From assembly GCA_030765245.1 (NCBI GenBank), contig JAVCCX010000137.1:1-8670 (forward strand): a stretch of 8,670 nucleotides of DNA. Direction: 5' to 3'. The notes beneath the pieces were generated by a model. It saw only the letters and a list, made by a program, of their open reading frames with translations. It searched no databases and was not told where the DNA came from. The number at the start of each line of letters is the position of its first letter. Position 1 is the stretch's first letter. This DNA comes from Candidatus Zophobacter franzmannii. GTDB taxonomy: Bacteria; Cloacimonadota; Cloacimonadia; Cloacimonadales; JAFGVF01. Both the position numbers and the translations under genes were made by a program. Shown here piece after piece: positions 1-5,256 of this stretch.

Positions 1-2
1 CT

Positions 3-440
3 CCTCTTCTTGGAGTTGAAGCAAGTTCCAATATGCTATCTTCCTATGCGGATGACTTCCCACTTATCAGAATGACCAACCTCTGTCTCGCTCCGGGACA
101 TGGTTCTCTGGATGACCTTATTAAGGAAACAGAAAAGGGTTATCTGATTGATTATACCAAGACCTGGTCTATTGATGATAATCGTAACAACTTCCAGTTT
201 ACTACTGAGATTGGTTATAAGATTGTGAATGGTGAGATTGTCGGAATCGTGAAAGAACCTACCTATTTCGGGATAACTCCTGAGTTCTGGGCTGCATGTG
301 ACAGAATCTGTGGACCGGAAGAGTGGACACACTTCGGTACCTTCAATTGCGGTAAGGGTGAACCCGGACAGTCAATGCATCTGTCTCATGGTATTGCACC
401 TGCCAGATTCAAAGATATTGTCGTTAATGTGAAAGCATAA
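3..440 (+). CDS. tldD: TldD-family metalloprotease, C-terminal part (5' end outside window)
   Basis: The frame is open from the first complete codon at 3 (reading PLLGVEASSNMLSSYADD) to a TAA stop, so the apparent ATG at 33 is internal and only about 145 C-terminal residues of a usual ~460-480 are seen. Recognisable TldD features are RMTNLCLAPG, the segment DDLIKETEKGYLIDYTKTWS, NFQFTTEIGYKIVNGEIVG, and the end with NCGKGEPGQ followed by SHGIAPARFKDIVV. In this family a Cys of the C-terminal GxxxCGKxGQ segment helps hold the active-site metal, and that Cys (codon 348-350) is present. The HExxxH motif would lie upstream, outside the window. TldD normally pairs with TldE/PmbA as a cytoplasmic heteromeric protease that trims peptides such as modified-peptide precursors and CcdA. 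No partner gene follows; a terminator comes directly after the stop, so a partner would have to be upstream or elsewhere. The family call is firm. TldD rather than TldE rests on the retained Cys. Confidence 0.9.
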   Translation, partial: PLLGVEASSNMLSSYADDFPLIRMTNLCLAPGHGSLDDLIKETEKGYLIDYTKTWSIDDNRNNFQFTTEIGYKIVNGEIVGIVKEPTYFGITPEFWAACDRICGPEEWTHFGTFNCGKGEPGQSMHLSHGIAPARFKDIVVNVKA

Positions 441-457
441 ACATATTATAAATTGTG

Positions 458-487
458 AAAGGGATATCCGAAAGGGTATCCCTTTTT
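458..487 (+). terminator. Rho-independent terminator of tldD
   Basis: The arms AAAGGGATA (458-466) and TATCCCTTT (477-485) pair perfectly, the loop contains a further CC-GAAA-GG, and the right arm runs into TTTTT. It starts 17 bases after the tldD stop. The opposite strand lacks a comparable T run, so it reads as a plus-strand terminator. Confidence 0.85.
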
Positions 488-492
488 GCGTA

Positions 493-540
493 TAACAACT
501 CTCCCGAGTTGTTAGGGAATCACCACAACTGAGGACAGTT
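493..540. repeat. Two adjacent tetraloop hairpins
   Basis: Hairpin one has perfect 9-bp arms, TAACAACTC (493-501) and GAGTTGTTA (506-514), around TCCC. Hairpin two has 5-bp arms, AACTG (527-531) and CAGTT (536-540), around AGGA. Both have four-base loops and share the AACT/AGTT stem base, so they may be two versions of one palindromic unit. There is no T run after either, so they are not obvious terminators. Their origin is unknown; a REP-like intergenic palindrome is the simplest reading. Confidence 0.6.
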
Positions 541-605
541 ATGTTACGAATTGAACCGCAGTGAACGGAGAGAATGTGGGGCGAAGAGAAAGAAACCGGA
601 ATCTT

Positions 606-695
606 AACCACGGAAGGCACAGAAAGCACGGAAAAGGGAAAGAAGAATTTTCAACCACGAAATACACCAAAGAACACGAAATAGGGAAAAGAAGA
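606..695 (+). repeat. AACCACG-type tandem repeat, two units
   Basis: Unit one (606-645) begins AACCACGGAAGGCACAG and ends GGGAAAGAAG. Unit two (653-695) begins AACCACGAAATACACCAAAG and ends GGGAAAAGAAG. They align along their whole length with a period of 47 bases and roughly three quarters of positions matching by eye. From memory, A-rich AACCACGGAA / ACACGGAAA repeats of this kind are scattered in intergenic DNA of many environmental bacteria and some archaea, and are often mis-annotated as short proteins (here NHGRHRKHGK and TTKYTKEH). Their function is not known. Confidence 0.65.
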
Positions 696-740
696 AAGTG
701 TGTTTTGGGAAGTTTGATAGAGTTTGTTGGATTAAATGGG

Positions 741-828
741 CAACCCCGTTAGGGTTGGTCTAATCTCTCGATACGTTACCATGGGACCTGCGTCCCATGG
801 CTATTATTGGGTCATCCTTTCAGGATGA
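741..828 (+). repeat. Three-hairpin intergenic element, left copy
   Basis: Three stem-loops follow each other. H1 has arms CAACCC (741-746) and GGGTTG (752-757) with a 5-base loop. H2 has arms CCATGGGAC (779-787) and GTCCCATGG (792-800) with a 4-base loop. H3 has arms TCATCC (812-817) and GGATGA (823-828) with loop TTTCA. H2 and H3 are joined by CTATTATTGGG. The same order, stem lengths and loop sizes recur in reverse complement at 1028-1111. The flanking GGGCAACCCC and GTTACCAT blocks are identical in both copies. Confidence 0.8.
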
Positions 829-1027
829 GCAATCGACTGTAGAGGACAAGTCAGGATGGGTAAAAGGGATGATGTATAGGCACGAATATACTTAAAGAAG
901 AATGGATTGTAGTGGTATGAAAGATGAAGAATATAATCGACATAGGATAACAACCTATATTTAAACCTATCAAATAATAATTTCTAGACAGGAAACTCTC
1001 AGCACACCAATATTGGCTTAGGTGGTG
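829..1027. other. Anonymous spacer between the inverted elements
   Basis: This A+T-rich stretch has no supported gene, no tRNA-like fold and no strong hairpin beyond a weak ATAGG/CCTAT pair near 951-967. The only open frame crossing it on the minus strand (65 codons) begins inside the right hairpin element and has no recognisable features. It could be a decayed remnant of a longer element; the sequence gives no direct sign of what. Confidence 0.5.
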
Positions 1028-1111
1028 AACCCTGAAAGGGTTACCCAATAATAGCCATAGGTCGAATGACCTATGGTAACAAAGAAAAGAGAGTCAACCC
1101 TGAAGGGGTTG
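1028..1111 (-). repeat. Three-hairpin intergenic element, right copy (inverted)
   Basis: Read on the minus strand this is H1 CAACCC/GGGTTG (1095-1111), H2 CCATAGGTC/GACCTATGG (1055-1076) and H3 AACCC/GGGTT (1028-1042), joined by CTATTATTGGGT. It matches the left copy in order and geometry. Where the stems differ, both arms have changed together: GGGAC/GTCCC against AGGTC/GACCT in H2, and TCATCC/GGATGA against AACCC/GGGTT in H3. The pairing has therefore been kept while the sequence drifted, which indicates that the folded form matters or that the two copies are related but distinct members of a family. Confidence 0.8.
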
Positions 1112-1141
1112 CCCAATTCATCAACCCCAAATGAATCATAC

Positions 1142-1170
1142 AAAAAAGGGACACCGACTCGGTGTCCCTT
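1142..1170 (-). terminator. Rho-independent terminator of the M6 protease gene
   Basis: The 11-bp arms AAGGGACACCG (1146-1156) and CGGTGTCCCTT (1160-1170) flank a 3-base loop. Read on the minus strand, the stem is followed by TTTTTT (1147-1142). It begins about 20 bases after the protease stop codon, in the right orientation for that gene. Confidence 0.9.
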
Positions 1171-1190
1171 AATCTTTATCTACAAGGACA

Positions 1191-4100
1191 TTACTTCAAA
1201 AGTACTGCCTTCTTAGTTTGAATTGTGTTACCAGATTGCATTCTAAAGAAGTAAACACCACTGTTTACTAATTCACCAGATTCATTCAATCCATTCCAGG
1301 TTCTAGTATAAGTTCCGGAGATTAGTAACTCGTTACAAACATCAGCAACATGCTGACCACGGTTATTGTAAACTGAGATTACTACACTCTGTTCATCATT
1401 CTGCTCATTAGAAAGACTGAAGCTAACTGTCAGATTTGGATTAAATGGGTTTGGATAGAGATTCTGCAGAGCAGTAGTGATAACATCAGGAGTATCCTCA
1501 GGATCTTCCTCGAAGTCACATGTAACAGTGATTGGACCGTCGTAAGTAGTGATACCACTTACATCAACAGCCTCTAACCAATAGTTATATGTTTCACCAT
1601 TGTTAAACTCGTTATCAGTGAAGAAGTACTCATTCTCAGTACTACTATGTTCAGCCACAACAGGACTATTAATAGTAAGGTTGTCAGCTAACTCAACTGC
1701 ATCCTCAGTATTTCTAAGGACATTATAATGAGCAGTCCCTGTTTCTGATTGAGTTACCCAATGAATCTCGACATCATCATTGTTAATCATTGCTGCTTCG
1801 AAAAGGGTGAGTTCTACAGGAAGTATGGGTTCCTCTCCAGTTACAACAAAGGTATCACTCCCCTTAGCAGCACCACTAAATAGGAAATCAAATGATACGG
1901 TTCCTGCACCCCAGCTCAAATCAACATCAGGGAGATTTACAGCACCACCTACATGGTAAACATGAGTTGCTAAGCCTGTGAAGTCAATTGTGACTGTTAG
2001 TGTGACAGGTGAAGGAGAGGTAACTGTAACTACAATATCTTCCAATGCAGTTGCTCCGTCTGGAATTGAAGGAGGAACAGCAGGGTCACCCACAGTTATC
2101 ACCGTGCCTTCAGGAATGTCGCCTTCAGTTTCCGGTACGACTCCACCAGTTCCTGTATTATCAGTAGGTACGACATCTGCCGTTGTAAATGACCAGATTG
2201 GGCAATTAGTTGCATTACCCTTAACAGATTTTAAATCATTTGTATATGGTACAACCTGCCAGTAGTAGGTCGTTCCATGATTCAAGCTAGGATTGAAAGT
2301 TGTTGCATCTGCATCCATTATCTGAGAAGTAGGAGGTGTTGTACTATTTAAGTAAACCTTATAAGCATCAGGAGTAATCCCTGTTACAGGAGCAACCCAA
2401 CCTAACAGAATAGATGGGTCAATAGCTGTAGCAGCATCACCAGGAGCAGGGTTAGATGCAGCATTTGGTGATGGAGGTGCTACGGTGGTAAATGACCAAA
2501 CAGGACAGCTAAGATCTCCACCGGTTGTATTGTATGGTATGACCTTCCAGTAATAGGTTGTTGAATATGCTAATGTTGGGTTTGCAGAATTATTAAGTCC
2601 ATTATCAGTGAAAGTAACTGGGGGATTAACAGTATCAAAGTAGAGACCATAACCTGTTATCGGTGATGAAGCAGGATCATCCTGCCAACCAAGTATTGAA
2701 CTTGTTGCAACAGATGTTGCACTGTTAGCTGGACTTGGTGAAATAGCAGGTAAAGGCAATGGAAGGTCAGCTGTAACCTGTATATCATCAATGCACACAC
2801 CATAACCATACTTTGCATTGCCTTCAAAAGCAAGTTGATAAGTAGATCCAATATTAGGAAGAACGACATGCTGTACAGCCCAGTTTGGTACATCGTTGAA
2901 GAAGTGTTGAATCTGTGTCCAAGCTCCACCTATAGAGGTACGATAATATATTTTAAGTTCGTCTTGGTCATTTGCCCAGACTTGCATAGCTAAATCAAAT
3001 GTCAAAACAGCATTGTCAGTATACTCAGCAAAGTCAATGTATGGAGTTATCAAGCGAGTTTCGTCATCATCAGAATCTGTATCTCTTAAAACTGCATTTA
3101 GTACACCATCTGATGCTATCGCCGGATTTGATGTTCCGTTACCGGCAAGGAATAGCCAGTTAACGGTACCTGAGACTATTGTCTCAGTCCATCCATTTGG
3201 AACAGCACCAGCTTCAAAGCTCTCTGAGAGAATAGTACCTGCAGTGTTAATGTAAACATAAACAACATCAGAGTGTGTATGACCTGTACTGCCATAGCCT
3301 GTTACAGTGATTGAATATACACCCGGGGTCATTCCTAAAGCATGCCATGAGTATGTGTAAGGTGCAGTCATATCATTGTCTGAGTAAACGGACATGTTGT
3401 TTGCATCTTTAACATCTATATCTGTATGGGTCACTGAACCTGATGAAGTAGTCGAAGTTGCAGTAATAGAAATAGTATCGCCTACAAAGAAATTAGCTCC
3501 GTTACTTGGAGATGTAACAGTAGTTGATACATTAGAGCCACCCATGAAATCAAGGGAGATAACACCAGAATCCTCACCAATATTGGTTATAGGCTTTGCT
3601 GTACTTGCTGCCGCCCAGGATTTAGAGTTAGGAGAAGTGGCATCAGTGAAACTTGTTCTGCTTGCCGTGCCCGGGAATGGACATGAGGTTGCGTTTATCG
3701 TTCCTCCTGCAGCTTTTGGATACATCCCCTGATGAGTAGTAGCATTAATACTATTTGAGCTATAATGAGTTGCAATGTAATTCTCATCTACATGGTAGAT
3801 TACCAGTCCATGGCCTGGAATTGAGGCATCAAAACCTGTTTGTTGTCTATTCTCGATTAAAAAGAATTCATTCGCAGTAGTGGTTGTGTAGTAATAGAAA
3901 TCTGAATTGCTTGTAACTACACTACTGAGAGTTGGAGACCATGCAGCAGTTAGCTCTGTTGGAGATGTCCAGCCATAATACTTCCATTTAGTATAAGCAT
4001 TATGATGAGCTGGAGTCCGTCCATTATTGTTCCATGAACCACTAGCCATAATATCCCATTGACCGGTACCATCGTATGAACCACCGGTTGCATAATCGGT

Positions 4101-5060
4101 ATCGTAATAGTCTGGAGCTCCAAGATTATGACCAAACTCATGGCACATTACACCAATCGTAGTCATTGTTGAACCAGCACCATACAATTCCGGTTGCATT
4201 GTGTATGCGTTAACCTGAACACCATCGAAAGTTCTTTGAGCTGAGGAATACCCAGCAGAACTCAGTTCCCAGTTATGTGACCAGACATCGTTAGTATTAC
4301 TTGTTGCTTCTTGCCCTGGCCCTTGATGAATAATAGCTATGCCATCGACAACGCCATCACCATTGTTGTCAAATTGCGAGAAGTCAACTCCTGCAGCATC
4401 AGCAGCCTGAATTGCTTCATAAGCAAGGTTGTCCCACTGGGCATCAGGACCATAAGAATCATGTGTCCCTGTAACAGAGACCCAGCTTGATACAGTAGTG
4501 TTAACTGTAAGCTGGTTATGCGAGTTTTCAAGATAATAATCTTTAAAACTACCAGTGCTGTTAAAGTTAGTCTGATTCATGTAGTTGTTGAAATTAGTTT
4601 GTGTGAATTGAGTAGATGTATCACTATAATTAACTAAAATCATTAAAAGATTTCGTGTCCCGGTAGTTGGGAAACCACCCATTCTGGTATTATTCGTATC
4701 TCTCGGGAACTGCTCAAGTTTAGTACGAACCTGTGCAGGTGAGTACCTCATATCTGTCTTGTGATTTAACATGAAACTTGCTTCAGTAGCAGTTCTCATG
4801 CCGACATTATGAGCTCTAATCCCGCTACTAATAAGGTCCCCTCCACCTTGATTGTCAGCATAATAGTAGAAGCCATTCTCTTCTACGATAGTGTAGCCAT
4901 CGGTGGTTTCAGCCCAGTTAACATATTCATCACCGCGTAATCTAATATCGAGTGATGAACCATCAGACTGGGTTCGAGTAATAATGTTTGGACCAGCCGG
5001 GATTGCCAGTATCGAGAATGTAATTACAAATAAAAGGAAAACAAATAAAGTCTTTTTCAT
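1191..5060 (-). CDS. Secreted M6-family zinc metalloprotease with type IX-like C-terminal sorting domain
   Basis: This is a 1289-residue exported protease. Residues 1-20 form a signal peptide (MKKTLFVFLLFVITFSILAI). Residues ~40-110 resemble the M6 propeptide (GDEYVNWAETTDGYTIVEEN). The catalytic domain (~130-505) has the zinc site HEFGHNLGAPD (H307, E308, H311, D317), a Met-turn WDIMASGSW (M338) and an acidic DNNGDGVVDG loop (231-240) that could bind calcium. An Ig-like module (~512-604), a MAM/cleaved-adhesin-like module (~608-765, ending CIDDIQVTAD), two fibronectin-like modules (~768-860 and ~861-960, each with TYYW and WSFTT), an unassigned beta-rich stretch (~963-1080) and a further fibronectin-like module (~1081-1180) follow. 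The end (1200-1289) is LYPNPFNPNL to SGVYFFRMQSGN, a type A sorting/FlgD-like domain. The ATG is set by AGGAGG (5067-5072), six bases upstream. The gene is monocistronic by its own promoter and terminator. It is related to immune inhibitor A; a role in extracellular protein degradation is inferred and the substrate is unknown. Confidence 0.9.
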   Translation of the reverse strand: MKKTLFVFLLFVITFSILAIPAGPNIITRTQSDGSSLDIRLRGDEYVNWAETTDGYTIVEENGFYYYADNQGGGDLISSGIRAHNVGMRTATEASFMLNHKTDMRYSPAQVRTKLEQFPRDTNNTRMGGFPTTGTRNLLMILVNYSDTSTQFTQTNFNNYMNQTNFNSTGSFKDYYLENSHNQLTVNTTVSSWVSVTGTHDSYGPDAQWDNLAYEAIQAADAAGVDFSQFDNNGDGVVDGIAIIHQGPGQEATSNTNDVWSHNWELSSAGYSSAQRTFDGVQVNAYTMQPELYGAGSTMTTIGVMCHEFGHNLGAPDYYDTDYATGGSYDGTGQWDIMASGSWNNNGRTPAHHNAYTKWKYYGWTSPTELTAAWSPTLSSVVTSNSDFYYYTTTTANEFFLIENRQQTGFDASIPGHGLVIYHVDENYIATHYSSNSINATTHQGMYPKAAGGTINATSCPFPGTASRTSFTDATSPNSKSWAAASTAKPITNIGEDSGVISLDFMGGSNVSTTVTSPSNGANFFVGDTISITATSTTSSGSVTHTDIDVKDANNMSVYSDNDMTAPYTYSWHALGMTPGVYSITVTGYGSTGHTHSDVVYVYINTAGTILSESFEAGAVPNGWTETIVSGTVNWLFLAGNGTSNPAIASDGVLNAVLRDTDSDDDETRLITPYIDFAEYTDNAVLTFDLAMQVWANDQDELKIYYRTSIGGAWTQIQHFFNDVPNWAVQHVVLPNIGSTYQLAFEGNAKYGYGVCIDDIQVTADLPLPLPAISPSPANSATSVATSSILGWQDDPASSPITGYGLYFDTVNPPVTFTDNGLNNSANPTLAYSTTYYWKVIPYNTTGGDLSCPVWSFTTVAPPSPNAASNPAPGDAATAIDPSILLGWVAPVTGITPDAYKVYLNSTTPPTSQIMDADATTFNPSLNHGTTYYWQVVPYTNDLKSVKGNATNCPIWSFTTADVVPTDNTGTGGVVPETEGDIPEGTVITVGDPAVPPSIPDGATALEDIVVTVTSPSPVTLTVTIDFTGLATHVYHVGGAVNLPDVDLSWGAGTVSFDFLFSGAAKGSDTFVVTGEEPILPVELTLFEAAMINNDDVEIHWVTQSETGTAHYNVLRNTEDAVELADNLTINSPVVAEHSSTENEYFFTDNEFNNGETYNYWLEAVDVSGITTYDGPITVTCDFEEDPEDTPDVITTALQNLYPNPFNPNLTVSFSLSNEQNDEQSVVISVYNNRGQHVADVCNELLISGTYTRTWNGLNESGELVNSGVYFFRMQSGNTIQTKKAVLLK

Positions 5061-5066
5061 ATGATA

Positions 5067-5072
5067 CCTCCT
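5067..5072 (-). promoter_or_regulatory. Ribosome binding site of the M6 protease gene
   Basis: AGGAGG on the minus strand lies six bases before the ATG at 5060. It is a near-perfect Shine-Dalgarno sequence and fixes the start ahead of the signal peptide. Confidence 0.8.
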
Positions 5073-5083
5073 AAATTCTTGCT

Positions 5084-5113
5084 AGTTTATTGAAATATGT
5101 CATTAGTTGTCAA
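5084..5113 (-). promoter_or_regulatory. Predicted promoter of the M6 protease gene
   Basis: On the minus strand there is a perfect -35 box TTGACA (5113-5108), then 18 bases, then TAAACT (5089-5084; four of six matches to TATAAT). A very A+T-rich block just upstream of the -35 (5114-5132) could act as an UP element. The -10 is weak, so the exact hexamer is uncertain, but the terminator of the preceding operon at 5211-5233 means a promoter is needed between there and the ATG. Confidence 0.45.
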
Positions 5114-5144
5114 TAAATTAATATTAGTATTACGAAGTTTATTG
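5084..5144. repeat. TTTATTG repeats around the protease promoter
   Basis: AGTTTATTG occurs as a direct repeat at 5084-5092 and 5136-5144, exactly 52 bases apart. The inverted form CAATAAA lies between them at 5111-5117. One copy covers the predicted -10, and the inverted copy overlaps the edge of the predicted -35. This spacing would suit an operator, but the motif is A+T-rich and short, so chance is not excluded. Confidence 0.35.
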
Positions 5145-5210
5145 CCAATTCATTCCTTTAAAACCCTATCCAACAACTCTCTTCCAATGCCTTATAAAAC
5201 TTTTAGACAA

Positions 5211-5233
5211 TAAAAAAAGCCCGTTACCGGGCT
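5211..5233 (-). terminator. Rho-independent terminator of the DUF2089-DUF4097 operon
   Basis: On the minus strand AGCCCG-GTAA-CGGGCT (5233-5218) is followed by a run of seven T (5218-5212). It starts about 24 bases after the stop codon of the DUF4097 gene and separates the operon from the protease gene. Confidence 0.9.
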
Positions 5234-5256
5234 AGGAGAGGTGAAGAAGTTTGTAT

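Larger units (their letters stand above)
441..1190. other. 750-base non-coding repeat island between convergent genes
   Basis: No credible gene is found here; the open frames are at most ~65 codons, have no good ribosome binding site and cross the repeats. From left to right the stretch holds the tldD terminator, a pair of short hairpins (493-540), a loosely 9-base periodic stretch (about 553-589, units GAACCGCAGT, GAACGGAGA, GAATGTGGG, GCGAAGAGA), a two-unit AACCACG tandem repeat (606-695), two three-hairpin elements in opposite orientation (741-828 and 1028-1111) with an anonymous ~200-base spacer, and the terminator of the protease gene. Because both flanking genes end here, insertions would be well tolerated, which fits the build-up of repeats. 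Confidence 0.8.

Noticed and set aside
36..629. Minus-strand frames opposite tldD and its downstream region
   Set aside because: They are shadows of the tldD coding frame and the repeat island, with low-quality translations.
561..752. 63-codon plus-strand frame (with NHGRHRKHGK and TTKYTKEH)
   Set aside because: It is a translation of the AACCACG tandem repeat and runs into the three-hairpin element; it starts with a GTG inside a low-complexity stretch and has no ribosome binding site.
851..1048. 65-codon minus-strand frame starting MGNPFRVHHL
   Set aside because: Its start lies inside the H3 hairpin of the right repeat, it has no ribosome binding site, and the translation resembles nothing known.
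741..1111. Integron attC sites or a riboswitch for the hairpin elements
   Set aside because: No integrase-type core sites or cassette genes are seen, and the elements lie downstream of both flanking genes, not in a leader.
1978..4531. Several 60-110-codon frames on both strands within the protease gene
   Set aside because: They overlap a gene with intact signal peptide, catalytic motifs and sorting domain, and their translations have no features.
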